From assembly GCF_014200405.1 (NCBI RefSeq), contig NZ_JACHBQ010000001.1, positions 496,001-560,000 of the forward strand: 64,000 bases of DNA, written 5' to 3'. This stretch comes from Cryobacterium roopkundense. GTDB lineage: Bacteria > Actinomycetota > Actinomycetes > Actinomycetales > Microbacteriaceae. The notes beneath the pieces were generated by a model. It did no database searches and had not been told where the DNA came from. It worked only from the letters and a program-made list of their open reading frames with translations. The first letter of the stretch is position 1; each line of letters opens with the position of its first letter. Both the position numbers and the translations under genes were made by a program. Of the stretch, positions 18,605 to 27,594 are shown in pieces.

Positions 18605-19156
18605 GTGTTTTCCCTCTCAGTCGGCCCGCACGATGCGGGACCGGGCAGGGCCACCGCGGGTGTGGTCGCCGGTGTCATACACCGGGTTCTGTCGCTGGAA
18701 AGCACTCGCGCGCCCGGTTTCGGGCATGACGACGAAGCGCCCCGGTCGGTGAGTTCAGGCGCCCCTCGCGCGCTGGGTCAGCGCGCCGCCCGGACCGGTT
18801 GCAGCGACAGGATTCTGTCTAAACACCAGACTAGGGGGTGTTTCGATCCGGGGTAGACAGGTCGTTTGAAAAACAGTCAAATCGGAATGCTTTCGTGACC
18901 GAGTCGGTCGACGAGCCTCTGTAGGGAGCGATGCAGCCGCTGGAACCGTGTGGAGTCCAGCGCCACGGTGGCTTCGTTCGTGTACACGTCGCGCGGAGGC
19001 CGTCGCCGTGCAGTAGGGCAGCTTCTGCTGGGGGTAGGAATGCACGTCGATGATCACCGCTCGGCCACGCACGACCTGCACAGCAGATGTCGGTGGCTGG
19101 CTCTAGCGTGATTGCTATCACTCACTGACGCTCGTGCCGAGAATAGGGAGACGATC
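18605..19156. other. 552-bp region without a supported gene
   Basis: The ice-binding protein promoter must lie at the left end. A small hairpin (AAACACC and GGTGTTT, 18821-18843) is followed by a moderately AT-richer stretch. Short minus-strand frames exist here, but none has family resemblance or a convincing ribosome binding site. Confidence 0.5.
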
Positions 19157-19573
19157 ATGAAGGTTCTTGTGGCCACGGGTGCCACGCAGGGCGCGCGCCG
19201 GGGCGACTACGACCACTGCGTCACGGGCGAACTCGTGTGGATGCTCGAGCCGTGCGCGGAGAGCGCGCGCAATCCAGGCGGAAAATGCGGGTGTGGGCGT
19301 TCGTTTTCTGGGATGAGCTCGCATCGCTCCACGACGACGGCTGTGATCCGCGATGTGCCCGGACTGACGCGTAGTGACTACGAGGCAGCGCTGCGCGCGA
19401 GTTTCGACGCGCAAGGCTGGTGCCCCTGCTGCTGCGTTCAGCCCGTCTCGGAGGTCGTTGATGAACTGATCGCGGTCGCGGCGGACTGGCCGGAGGGCGC
19501 GGTGATCGGACGCCGGTTGAACGTACTCAGCATTCGTGCCCAGACGCATAATCGCTCGAACGACGCCGGGTAA
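19157..19573 (+). CDS. Small cysteine-rich conserved actinobacterial protein
   Basis: The 138-residue product starts MKVLVATGATQG. It carries a possible metal-binding set: Cys in the YDHCVTGELVW segment, GGKCGCGRSF, and WCPCCC near residue 95. This pattern resembles a conserved actinobacterial family of unknown function; I give no activity. ATG 19157 follows AGGGAG at a suitable distance, whereas the longer frame from 19112 has no signal. Confidence 0.65.
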   Translation: MKVLVATGATQGARRGDYDHCVTGELVWMLEPCAESARNPGGKCGCGRSFSGMSSHRSTTTAVIRDVPGLTRSDYEAALRASFDAQGWCPCCCVQPVSEVVDELIAVAADWPEGAVIGRRLNVLSIRAQTHNRSNDAG

Positions 19574-19640
19574 AGCGCGGCCGACCGTGCGTCGGCGGCG
19601 CGCGATTTTCGTGCCCAGAACGTGTCGCCTGAGCAGAGTT

Positions 19641-19673
19641 CACGCCGTCGACACGCCGTCGACACGCCGTCAA
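19641..19673. repeat. 11-bp tandem repeat, three units
   Basis: CACGCCGTCGA is repeated three times in tandem (the last unit ends CAA), directly before a 14-bp perfect hairpin. Confidence 0.7.
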
Positions 19674-19704
19674 ATGCGGGTCCCCCATTAGGGGGACCCG
19701 CATT
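19673..19704. terminator. Very stable hairpin (14-bp perfect stem, 4-nt loop)
   Basis: Arms AATGCGGGTCCCCC and GGGGGACCCGCATT flank ATTA, about 100 bp after the cysteine-rich gene and 67 bp before the cyclase gene. No T-run follows on either strand. It could terminate upstream transcripts or protect a 3' end. Confidence 0.65.
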
Positions 19705-19771
19705 CGAGTGGTGCGGGGGCGTTTACGCTGATATGTTCAAATAATCCTGACAACCCTTGGGGGGTGGACGC

Positions 19772-21532
19772 GTGACCCTGGATGATTCGGTGCGTGAAAC
19801 CGCATCGCCGGATATCGGGCTATTGCCCACGCCGGAGCTCGGCCTTCCGGCAGAGACGGGAATGGCCGACACGTCCAACTTTCTGGTGCCCGCAGGCCCC
19901 CCGGCTCAGGTCGAGGCGCAGGTCGAGGCGTCGATCGACGCCCTGCTTGAGCAGGGAGAACGGTGGGGCGCCTTGGGGCGCCATCTCGAAGGGGCCGAGG
20001 CCGCCGACGCGGTGCTCGCCCGAGACGATATTACCCCCGAGCAGCAGGCCCACGCACGGGAAATATTGTCCCTTCACCGTCTGCGCCTCGGCGATTTCGA
20101 GGCATCGGTGCATCACGGGCTGTTGGCGATGGAATATCTCGTCGCTCGCCATGACCTGTTGCGGCAGTCGAAGCTGCATTGCACCCTCGCACTGGCGTAT
20201 CACGAGACGGCCCTGAACGAACCGGCGCTGCGTCATGTATTGGCCGCCGTGGAAGCGGCACGTGCGTGTGGCAGTCGCATCGCCGAGTTCTGGGCGCTGA
20301 GTCGCTCCGCGATGGTGCACGAGGCGATGGGTGACGCCGACCGCGGCATGCAGCTCAGTCGGCAGGCTCTCGCTCTGTCCCGCACGCTCGACGACCCGGA
20401 AGCCGGCTTCGCGGCCCTCAATAACATGGCTGACACCTGCATCGAGGTTGCTCGCGGCCAGCGGGCGCAGGGCGTGGATGCCTCACTCGTGCTGCAGGAG
20501 GGCCTCACTCACGCGCGTGTGGCGGTGGCCTCTGCCGAAACGCTCGGCCATGCCTTCTACGAGTCGATGGCACGGGGCAACCTGGTGAGCCTTCTCATTG
20601 AGCTGGAGGAGTATCCCGAAGCGCGGGAACAGGCGTACCGCGCCAAGGAGATGGCACGGCTCAACGGCTACCGGAACCTCGAGGTCAACAACGACGCCCA
20701 GATAGCGGCGGTGGTGCGTGCCCAGGGCAACCTTGATGAAGCCACGGCCATGATGGACGCCCAGCTGGCCGACCCGTCGGCGGAGGGAGACCTGGTACTA
20801 CTCGTCACCCTGCATCGCGCCCTCTTCGAAATGCACAAGGCGAGCGAACGCTTCGAGCAGGCATTGTATCACTACGAGCAGTTGCATGAACTCACCTTTC
20901 GCATTGCGCAGCAGACGGCCGGGCTGCAGTCCAAGATGCTCATCAACACGATTGAGATTGAACAGGCACGTCACGATGCCGAGCGGGCGACCCTGGAGGC
21001 GCAGATGCAGCGCCTGCGTGCCGAGGAGCTCGACAACGAAGCCCAGACCGATCCGCTGACGCGGCTCCCGAACCGGCGGGCTCTCGATCGCGAGTTGCCG
21101 CTCATGCTCGCCCGAGCCGACAAGAACGGGCAGCCCCTCTGTGCGGCCATGGTCGACTTCGACCACTTCAAGCAGGTCAACGACATGCACGGGCACGGTA
21201 TCGGCGACGAGGTGCTGATCGCCATGGCCGATCTGCTGCGTTCCGTCACGAGGGAAGCCGACCTGGCTGTGCGGATGGGCGGCGAGGAGTTCCTGCTCGT
21301 GTTCGCCGACACGTCCAACGATCGAGCAGCACAGGCCTGCGAACGGCTGCTTGCCTCTGTTCGTGACTTTGAGTGGGCAACCGTGGCGCCGGGGCTCACC
21401 TGCACGGTCAGCGCGGGTGTGGCGCAGTGGGACCGTGGCGAGAGCTCGTCACACTGGCTCACCCGCGCCGACTCTGCGCTGTACGCAGCCAAGCGCGGCG
21501 GCCGCGACCGCGTGACCATCGACCCGCTGTAG
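19772..21532 (+). CDS. TPR-containing diguanylate cyclase
   Basis: The 586-residue protein has tetratricopeptide-like helical repeats (about residues 55-390), a short coiled coil (about 395-425) and a C-terminal GGDEF domain (about 430-586). The active-site motif is GGEEF near residue 503, so cyclase activity (two GTP to c-di-GMP) is expected. An inhibitory-site RxxD (READ) lies five residues before GGEEF, predicting product feedback. There is no membrane segment or signal peptide, so the TPR part is probably a cytoplasmic sensor or partner-binding module. GTG 19772 is preceded by GGGGGG about 8 nt upstream. Confidence 0.88.
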   Translation: MTLDDSVRETASPDIGLLPTPELGLPAETGMADTSNFLVPAGPPAQVEAQVEASIDALLEQGERWGALGRHLEGAEAADAVLARDDITPEQQAHAREILSLHRLRLGDFEASVHHGLLAMEYLVARHDLLRQSKLHCTLALAYHETALNEPALRHVLAAVEAARACGSRIAEFWALSRSAMVHEAMGDADRGMQLSRQALALSRTLDDPEAGFAALNNMADTCIEVARGQRAQGVDASLVLQEGLTHARVAVASAETLGHAFYESMARGNLVSLLIELEEYPEAREQAYRAKEMARLNGYRNLEVNNDAQIAAVVRAQGNLDEATAMMDAQLADPSAEGDLVLLVTLHRALFEMHKASERFEQALYHYEQLHELTFRIAQQTAGLQSKMLINTIEIEQARHDAERATLEAQMQRLRAEELDNEAQTDPLTRLPNRRALDRELPLMLARADKNGQPLCAAMVDFDHFKQVNDMHGHGIGDEVLIAMADLLRSVTREADLAVRMGGEEFLLVFADTSNDRAAQACERLLASVRDFEWATVAPGLTCTVSAGVAQWDRGESSSHWLTRADSALYAAKRGGRDRVTIDPL

Positions 21533-21555
21533 CCGCCGCGCGCCGCCGGGTCGGG

Positions 21556-22182
21556 CTAGTGCCCGCGGGCTATCCAGGCCTCCAGATCGGGTGCCTCGGT
21601 GCCGATTGTGGTCGACTCGCCGTGGCCGGTGAGCACCACGGTCGCGGCCGGCAACGTGAGCAGGCGCGTCGTGATCGATTCGATGATGGTGGGGAAGTCG
21701 CTGTAGGAGCGCCCGGTGGCACCGGGTCCACCGTGAAACAGCGTGTCCCCGCTGAACAGGCTGCCGAGCGACGCCGCGTAGAAGCACACGGCGCCGGGGG
21801 AGTGCCCCGGCGTATGGATGACTTCGAGCTCGGTGCCGGCAACGGAGATGCGCTGGCCGTTCGCGAGGGGGAGATGCGCGGCATCCGGGTAGACGGTCGC
21901 CCAGAGCACGTCGTCGGCCGGATGCAGGTACGCGGACGCCTGCGTCAGCGACTGCACGCCGGCGATCGCGCCGATGTGGTCGTTGTGCGCGTGCGTGCAG
22001 TAGATGCCGAGAAGCTTTCGGCCGCCGACGGCCTTGAGAATGGCCGCCGCGTCATGGGCGGCGTCGATCACGATGCACTCGGCATCGTCGCCCACGATCC
22101 ACACGTTGTTCTCCAGCTCCCAGGTACCGCCGTCGAGGCTGAACGTTCCGGCCGTCACGAGGTTGTCGATGCGTGCGACCAT
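21556..22182 (-). CDS. MBL-fold hydrolase, partner of mycothiol formaldehyde dehydrogenase
   Basis: The 208-residue metallo-beta-lactamase-fold protein has the zinc motif THAHNDH, then HTPGHSPG and a SGDTLF segment, as in glyoxalase II. Its ATG overlaps the mscR stop (TGATG). In mycobacteria an MBL-fold gene is likewise paired with the mycothiol-dependent formaldehyde dehydrogenase. It probably hydrolyses S-formylmycothiol to formate and mycothiol (inference from context). Confidence 0.85.
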   Translation of the reverse strand: MVARIDNLVTAGTFSLDGGTWELENNVWIVGDDAECIVIDAAHDAAAILKAVGGRKLLGIYCTHAHNDHIGAIAGVQSLTQASAYLHPADDVLWATVYPDAAHLPLANGQRISVAGTELEVIHTPGHSPGAVCFYAASLGSLFSGDTLFHGGPGATGRSYSDFPTIIESITTRLLTLPAATVVLTGHGESTTIGTEAPDLEAWIARGH

Positions 22183-23276
22183 CAGAGCACCACGACCGAT
22201 CGCAGCACATCGCCGCGGGCCATCTTGTCAAACGCCGCGTCGATCTCGTCGATGCCGATCTTCTCGCTCACGAACTCGTCGAGCGGCAGCCGGCCCTGCA
22301 GGTACAGGTCGGTGAGCATGGGAAAGTCCCGTTCCGGCAGGCAGTCGCCGTACCAGGACGACTTCAGCGAGCCGCCACGACCAAACACGTCGAGCAAGGG
22401 GATTTCGAGCATCATCTCGGGCGTGGGAACGCCCACGAGCACCACTGTTCCGGCGAGGTCGCGGGCGTAGAAGGCCTGGCGCCAGGTTTCGGGGCGGCCG
22501 ACGGCGTCGATCACGACGTCGGCACCGAAACCGCCGGTGAGCGCCTGCACCGCGGCCACGACTCCGGCCTCGTCGAGCGCCGAGGAATCGATGGAGTGTG
22601 TGGCGCCGAGTTCGAGCGCCTTCGCGAGCTTCTTGGGGTCCCGGTCAATGGCGATCACGACGGATGCCCCGGCGAGCTTCGATCCCACCACAGCGGCATT
22701 GCCTACCCCGCCGCAGCCGATCACGGCGACAGAGTCGCCTCGGCTGACGTTGCCGGTGTTCAGCGCGGCGCCGATACCGGCCATGATTCCACAGCCGAGC
22801 AGCCCCACCGCCGCGGGGTCCGCCGCGGGGTCCACCTTCGTGCACTGTCGTTCGTGCACGAGGGTCTTGTCGGCGAAGGCGCCGATGCCGAGCGCGGGGC
22901 TCAGCTCGGTGCCGTCCACGAGCGTCATCTTCTGCGTGGCGTTGAAGGTGTTGAAGCAGTACCAGGGCTCGGCCCGCGTGCAGGCCCGGCAGTCCCCGCA
23001 CACCGCGCGCCAGTTCAACACAACGAAGTCGCCCACGGCCACGTGAGTGACGCCAGCGCCGATCACGCTCACGCGTCCGGCGGCCTCATGCCCGAGCAGG
23101 AAGGGGAAGTCGTCGCTGATTCCGCCCTCTTTGTAGTGAAAGTCGGTGTGGCAGACGCCGCAGGTCTCCACGTCGACGACGACCTCGCCGGGTCCGGGAT
23201 CTGGAATCACGATCTCGGTGAGTTCCACCGGGGCGCCCTTCGATCGAACGATGACGCCGTGAACGGTGATGGGCAT
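22182..23276 (-). CDS. mscR: S-(hydroxymethyl)mycothiol dehydrogenase / S-nitrosomycothiol reductase
   Basis: The 364-residue zinc alcohol dehydrogenase has the catalytic zinc ligands in [10 protein letters not shown] and LGHEAAG, the structural zinc cysteines in [15 protein letters not shown], and the NAD-binding [10 protein letters not shown] fold. This arrangement and the long match to the AdhE2/MscR family indicate NAD/mycothiol-dependent formaldehyde oxidation and S-nitrosomycothiol reduction. It forms a two-gene operon with the overlapping MBL-fold gene. A mycoredoxin-like gene lies 139 bp upstream on the same strand. It marks a mycothiol-using actinobacterium. Confidence 0.92.
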   Translation of the reverse strand: MPITVHGVIVRSKGAPVELTEIVIPDPGPGEVVVDVETCGVCHTDFHYKEGGISDDFPFLLGHEAAGRVSVIGAGVTHVAVGDFVVLNWRAVCGDCRACTRAEPWYCFNTFNATQKMTLVDGTELSPALGIGAFADKTLVHERQCTKVDPAADPAAVGLLGCGIMAGIGAALNTGNVSRGDSVAVIGCGGVGNAAVVGSKLAGASVVIAIDRDPKKLAKALELGATHSIDSSALDEAGVVAAVQALTGGFGADVVIDAVGRPETWRQAFYARDLAGTVVLVGVPTPEMMLEIPLLDVFGRGGSLKSSWYGDCLPERDFPMLTDLYLQGRLPLDEFVSEKIGIDEIDAAFDKMARGDVLRSVVVL

Positions 23277-23415
23277 GGAGCTCCTTGACGGGTCGGGGGT
23301 GTCAGTTCACCCTAGCGAACCTCCCCTCGGCAGACGCCGAGGGCGAGAATCCGTCAGAAGTCGTCCGGAGTTGCGTGGCGCTCGCCGCGCACGCGGCGGC
23401 GCCGCCCGGTCGGGC

Positions 23416-23697
23416 TTAGGAAATGGTGCCGAGGGCGGTGAGTTTCGCGTGCAGGGCCGCGTCGGTGGGCTCGACGACGTGGGTGTTGTCGGGGAACGCG
23501 ATCACCGGGATCTTGGACAGGCCGCTGATGGCCTTGGCCCGGTCGGCGCCGTCTTCGACGGCCTCCAGGTCGACGTAGTCGTAGTCCACGCCGAGGGCGT
23601 CGAGCAGCTTCTTGGAGCGACGGCAGTCACCGCACCACTGGGCGCCGAACATCGTGATGCGCTGGCTCTGGACTGTGGGGGTGATCGTATCTGTCAT
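23416..23697 (-). CDS. Glutaredoxin/mycoredoxin-like protein
   Basis: The 93-residue thioredoxin-fold protein has the redox motif CGDC in MFGAQWCGDCRRSK, a cis-Pro in SKIPVIAF and a compact glutaredoxin length. It likely exchanges thiols with mycothiolated proteins or mycothiol, in line with the adjacent mscR. CGDC differs from the CGYC of classical mycoredoxin-1, so it may be a second class. Confidence 0.82.
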   Translation of the reverse strand: MTDTITPTVQSQRITMFGAQWCGDCRRSKKLLDALGVDYDYVDLEAVEDGADRAKAISGLSKIPVIAFPDNTHVVEPTDAALHAKLTALGTIS

Positions 23698-23751
23698 CTG
23701 CCGAGTCTAAACGCGGCGCATCCGTTCCCCCTGAGAGGGCGGAGACAGGGG

Positions 23752-24747
23752 TCAGGCCATGATGACGATCTTGGCGCGCGCGTGGCCTTCCTCGAAGTGG
23801 CGCAGGGCGTCGGGTGTCTCGCCGAGCGGGTAGGTGCGTTCGATCGTGGGTGTGATCTGTCCCGACTCGATGAGGTCCCGCAGGACGTCGAGGCTCGGCT
23901 GCACCGGCGCCGTCACGAAAGCACGCACGGTCTGGGTCGCGAACAGTGACTGCAGCAGCCCCCAGACCATGAGGGGGAGCGGGCCGAACACGCGACCGCC
24001 CGTGCCGCTGCTGAGCACGAGCGTGCCGGCGGGAGTGAGCGCCCGGCGGCACGCCTGAACCGTGTGGTTGCCGATGTTGTCGAGGACCACGTCGTATCGC
24101 TGGGTGCTTCGGGTGAAGTCTTCGCTGGCGTAGTCCAGTACGTGGTCCGCGCCCAGGGAACGAGCCTGGTCGGCGTTGGCGGCGCTGCACACGGCGGTCA
24201 CCTCGGTGCCCCAGGCCTTGGCGATCTGCACAGCGAAGCTGCCGACTCCGCCGGACGCCCCGTTGATTAGCACGCGCTGGCCGGGGCGTATCTGTCCGCC
24301 GTCACGCAGACCGTGCAGAGCGGCCCGGCCCGCCACGGGCACCGCTGCCGCCTGTTCGAACGTGAGGTTCGAAGGTTTGCGTGCCACGGTGGTCTGGGGC
24401 GTGGCGACGTACTCGGCGAAGCTTCCGGTATCGACTTCGCCATAGACCTCGTCGCCCGCGGCGAACTGAGTCACGCCGGCGCCCACGGCCTCCACGATTC
24501 CGGCCACATCCCTGCCGCGAACCTTGATTCGTGGCGTGCGAAGCCCGAACGCCAGACGGGCAATGTACGGGCGTCCGGTGACGAAGACGCCGTCGGCGTG
24601 ATTGACGGATGCCGCCCGCACGCGAATCAGCACCTCGCCTTCGCCTGGGGTGGGCCTGGCGATGCGCTCCGCGCTCACAGCGTGGTGGCCGTAGCCGTGC
24701 TGAACGATGGCGTGCATCGTGGTGGCGGTTGAGACGTGTGTGGACAT
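23752..24747 (-). CDS. NAD(P)-dependent zinc-free MDR oxidoreductase (quinone reductase type)
   Basis: The 331-residue medium-chain reductase lacks the zinc ligands and has the NADPH-binding VLINGASGGVGSFAVQIAKAWG segment, as in quinone oxidoreductases. ATG 24747 is chosen because AAGGGA lies 8 nt upstream; the frame extends to 24813 without support. It is divergent from the TetR gene. The shared promoter region has two operator palindromes, so it is very likely the TetR target. The substrate is unknown. Confidence 0.85.
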   Translation of the reverse strand: MSTHVSTATTMHAIVQHGYGHHAVSAERIARPTPGEGEVLIRVRAASVNHADGVFVTGRPYIARLAFGLRTPRIKVRGRDVAGIVEAVGAGVTQFAAGDEVYGEVDTGSFAEYVATPQTTVARKPSNLTFEQAAAVPVAGRAALHGLRDGGQIRPGQRVLINGASGGVGSFAVQIAKAWGTEVTAVCSAANADQARSLGADHVLDYASEDFTRSTQRYDVVLDNIGNHTVQACRRALTPAGTLVLSSGTGGRVFGPLPLMVWGLLQSLFATQTVRAFVTAPVQPSLDVLRDLIESGQITPTIERTYPLGETPDALRHFEEGHARAKIVIMA

Positions 24748-24773
24748 TGTTGTGTTCCCTTCATCGGATTGAG

Positions 24774-24820
24774 CCATACGCTGTAAGGCTATTGCTGAGA
24801 AGTTACCATACACTGTATGG
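24774..24820. promoter_or_regulatory. Two TetR operator palindromes
   Basis: CCATACACTGTATGG (24806-24820) is a perfect 7-1-7 palindrome. CCATACGCTGTAAGG (24774-24788) is an imperfect copy. Their starts are 32 bp apart, about three helical turns, between the divergent MDR oxidoreductase and TetR genes. Confidence 0.8.
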
Positions 24821-24869
24821 TGTGTCTAGGCCCGTCAGGGAATTCTTTACACGAAACGGAGCCAGTCGA

Positions 24870-25559
24870 GTGAATGCCAAGCCCCAAAAGGCCGAGGGCC
24901 GCACCGCCGTCACGCGAGATAGGGCACTGCACGCGGCGATCGCGCTCGCCGATGCCGGTGGGATCGATTCGCTCAGCATGCGCAAGCTCGCCCAGGTGCT
25001 GGGTATTGAGGCCATGTCGCTGTACTACCACGTGAAAAGCAAGGACGACATCCTCGACGGTATGGTGGCCCTCGTGGTCGAGGAGATGGCGCTCCCGGCG
25101 CCCGGCGAGGACTGGAAGACGGCCCTGCGCGAACGTGCGGAGAGCGAGCGGGCCGTGCTGGCCCGGCATCCGTGGGCCATCGCCCAGGTAGACGCCCGCA
25201 CGACCCGGCCCACCATGGCCTACCACGATGTGATGATTGGGTGCCTGCTTGCCGAGGGGTTCACGATGCCCCTGGCCGCTCACGCCCTGTCGCTCGTGGA
25301 CAGCTACGTGCACGGTTTCGCGCTTCAGGAGGCGTCGTTGCCCCTCGACAAGGAGGGTGACATCGGCGCGGCGACCGAGGCCATTCTCGAGCAGCAGGCG
25401 GCGATGGCGGAATCGTTCCCGCACCTCACTCAGATGGCCAACACTCTCATCCTGCAGCCGGGCTACGCCTATGGCAATGAGTTCGATTTCGGCATTGGCC
25501 TGATCCTCGACGGCCTAGCGCGGGCGCGGAACGCGGACTCGCTCACCCCTCACGGCTGA
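24870..25559 (+). CDS. TetR-family transcriptional repressor
   Basis: The 229-residue protein has an N-terminal helix-turn-helix (LSMRKLAQVLGIEAMSLYYHVKSKDDILDGM, split by the turn near residue 45) and a TetR_C-type ligand domain. GTG 24870 follows GGAG with 8 nt spacing; an in-frame GTG near 24820 would run through the operator and is less likely. The divergent oxidoreductase and the two palindromes imply autoregulation and control of that gene. Confidence 0.85.
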   Translation: MNAKPQKAEGRTAVTRDRALHAAIALADAGGIDSLSMRKLAQVLGIEAMSLYYHVKSKDDILDGMVALVVEEMALPAPGEDWKTALRERAESERAVLARHPWAIAQVDARTTRPTMAYHDVMIGCLLAEGFTMPLAAHALSLVDSYVHGFALQEASLPLDKEGDIGAATEAILEQQAAMAESFPHLTQMANTLILQPGYAYGNEFDFGIGLILDGLARARNADSLTPHG

Positions 25560-25622
25560 CACTGAACCGTTGACCCCGAACGAGGCACGCCCTAGGATGA
25601 TATCCACGAAACAGTATTAAAG

Positions 25623-25637
25623 TTTCACCATACGAAA
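25623..25637. promoter_or_regulatory. Candidate IclR box before the LctP-type permease
   Basis: TTTCACCATACGAAA matches 11 of 15 positions of the box TTTCATAATGCGGAA found before hyi. It lies 23 bp upstream of the GTG start, where repressor binding could block the promoter. Confidence 0.5.
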
Positions 25638-25659
25638 ATTGGTCAGAGAGGACCTAATC

Positions 25660-27450
25660 GTGGACAATCTTGCTGTGCTGAGCCTTCTGGCGCTCGCACC
25701 AATTCTGGTGGTGGGCATTCTGCTCGCCGGATTCCGCTGGCCCGCAAAATATGCGATGCCGTTGGGCTACGTGGCGGCCGTGATCGTGGCCCTTGCCGTG
25801 TGGCAGATGGACGTTGTAGGAGTCGTCGCAGCCTCCCTCGAGGGGGTCATCACGGCGGCCACTCTGCTCTACATCGTGTTCGGGGCGCTGCTGCTGTTGT
25901 CAACGCTGACAGTGGGCGGAGCGATGGCCACCATCCGCGCCGGGTTCAACAACATCTCGCCGGACCGGCGCGTCCAGGCGGTGATCATCGGGTGGCTCTT
26001 CGGCAGCTTCATCGAGGGAGCGTCGGGCTTCGGAACTCCCGCCGCGGTCGTCGCCCCGCTGCTGCTGGCGATGGGATTTCCCGCGATGGCCGCCGTGATG
26101 GTGGGCCTCATCATCCAAAGCACGCCCGTGAGTTTTGGCGCGGTGGGCACCCCGATCATCGTCGGTGTCGGCGACGGGCTCGGCGGTGATCCTGCGGTGG
26201 CGGAACGTATTTCGGTGCTCGGCGTCACGATGCCGGAGTTCGTGGCCTCGATCGGGTTCCAGGTGGCGTCGATCCACGCGATTGTCGGACTGCTGATTCC
26301 GTTAATTCTGGTGTGTATGCTCACGGGCTTCTTCGGCCCGGAACGGCGTTTCCGTGACGGGCTCGCCATCTGGCCCTTCGCGCTCTACGCCTCGGTCGCA
26401 ATGACCATCCCCTCGGTGCTCGTGGCCCGCTTCCTCGGCCCGGAGTTCCCCTCACTCTTCGGCGGCCTCTTCGGGCTCGTCCTCGTGATGTTCACCTCGA
26501 GCAAGGGGTTCCTGATGCCGAAGAAGACCTTCGACTTCGGTCCGCGTTCAACGTGGAGCCCGCGCTGGATGGGAACCATGGAGCCGGCGGCACCCGTCGC
26601 ATCCGCTCGTCGCATCGGCATTGTGAGCGCCTGGGCGCCCTACGTGCTGATGGCGCTCCTGCTCGTCAGCAGCAGGGTCATCGCCCCGGTCAAGGAATTT
26701 CTGAATGGCATCGCCATCCCCTTCAACAACATTCTGGGCACCGACATCTCCACCGCGGTGCAGCCGTTCTACTCGCCGGCATTCCTGCTCATTCTGGCGT
26801 CGGTGTTTGCGTATGCCCTTCACCGCATGAATCGCCAGCAGGTGTGGGAAACGTGGAAGGTTTCTGGTCGGCAACTAGCCGGGACTGCCGTGGCTCTGCT
26901 GTTCGCGGTGCCGCTGGTGCGCGTGCTCATTCAATCCGGACCTGAGCTCAATGCGTCAGGCCTCTCCAGCATGCCGGTCACCCTTGCCGAGGGTGCAGCG
27001 GCGATTTCGGGCAGTTCCTGGCCGTTCATCGCCCCCTTCATCGGGGCGCTCGGAGCGTTCGTGGCCGGGTCGAATACTGTGTCGAACCTCACCTTCGCGC
27101 AGTTCCAGTTCTCCACCGGCAACGCCATCGGGGTGAACCCGGAGCAGGTCGTGGCAGCCCAGGCCGTGGGCGGCGCCGGCGGCAACCCGATCGCCATCCA
27201 CAACATCGTGGCGGCCGCGGCCACGGTGGGGCTGCTCGGGCGCGAGGGAGACCTGCTGCGCAAGACGATCCTGGTCACGCTGTACTACTGCATCGCGGCC
27301 GGCTCGGTGTCGTTCATCTTCATCTACGGCCTCGGCTTCAACCTCGGCACGATCATGCTCGTGTTGCTCATGACGACCCTTGGGCGCGTCGTGCGCTGGA
27401 TGCTGCGTCAGAAGGCGGCCGTGCTGGCCCCCGAACCGACGCGCGTTTAG
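25660..27450 (+). CDS. LctP-family lactate/glycolate permease
   Basis: The 596-residue membrane protein has about 13-14 hydrophobic segments and the LctP signatures FIEGASGFGTPAAV, SFGAVGTPI and the C-terminal GSNTVSNLTFAQFQ and AVGGAGGNPIAIHN. The family imports L-lactate, D-lactate and glycolate by proton symport. Context (2-hydroxyacid dehydrogenase, gcl, hyi, glxR, aceB) favours glycolate, lactate being the alternative. GTG 25660 has AGAGAGGA about 8 nt upstream. A strong hairpin follows the stop. Confidence 0.88.
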   Translation: MDNLAVLSLLALAPILVVGILLAGFRWPAKYAMPLGYVAAVIVALAVWQMDVVGVVAASLEGVITAATLLYIVFGALLLLSTLTVGGAMATIRAGFNNISPDRRVQAVIIGWLFGSFIEGASGFGTPAAVVAPLLLAMGFPAMAAVMVGLIIQSTPVSFGAVGTPIIVGVGDGLGGDPAVAERISVLGVTMPEFVASIGFQVASIHAIVGLLIPLILVCMLTGFFGPERRFRDGLAIWPFALYASVAMTIPSVLVARFLGPEFPSLFGGLFGLVLVMFTSSKGFLMPKKTFDFGPRSTWSPRWMGTMEPAAPVASARRIGIVSAWAPYVLMALLLVSSRVIAPVKEFLNGIAIPFNNILGTDISTAVQPFYSPAFLLILASVFAYALHRMNRQQVWETWKVSGRQLAGTAVALLFAVPLVRVLIQSGPELNASGLSSMPVTLAEGAAAISGSSWPFIAPFIGALGAFVAGSNTVSNLTFAQFQFSTGNAIGVNPEQVVAAQAVGGAGGNPIAIHNIVAAAATVGLLGREGDLLRKTILVTLYYCIAAGSVSFIFIYGLGFNLGTIMLVLLMTTLGRVVRWMLRQKAAVLAPEPTRV

Positions 27451-27462
27451 TACCGTCACGCG

Positions 27463-27502
27463 AGAGCGGGCGGCGGCGGAGACATCCGCTGCCGCCCGCT
27501 CT
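27463..27502. terminator. Terminator hairpin after the permease gene
   Basis: An 18-base arm starting AGAGCGGGCGGC pairs with an arm ending GCCGCCCGCTCT across a 4-nt loop, 12 bp after the stop. It sits between two convergent genes, next to a family A repeat. Confidence 0.65.
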
Positions 27503-27521
27503 GTCGTGCCCGGGCACAGGT

Positions 27522-27594
27522 AAAACCGGTGATTCTGGCGGCACACCGCCCCCGATGGTTGGGGTGACGGCGTGTCGCGAAGAACACCGGTTTT
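27522..27594. repeat. Family A palindromic repeat, copy 3
   Basis: The 73-bp unit has perfect AAAACCGGTG and CACCGGTTTT ends with pairing inner segments (GGCACACCGCC, GGCGTGTCGCG region). Its right end plus the next base form the TAA stop of the minus-strand Fe-S gene. Confidence 0.85.

Noticed and set aside
18755..19121. Overlapping minus-strand frames of 96-108 codons upstream of the ice-binding protein gene
   Set aside because: Their compositions are erratic, no motif is recognisable and starts lack ribosome binding sites.
19641..19673. Possible CRISPR-like array
   Set aside because: Three 11-bp tandem units without spacers are a simple tandem repeat; no CRISPR array or cas gene was found in the window.
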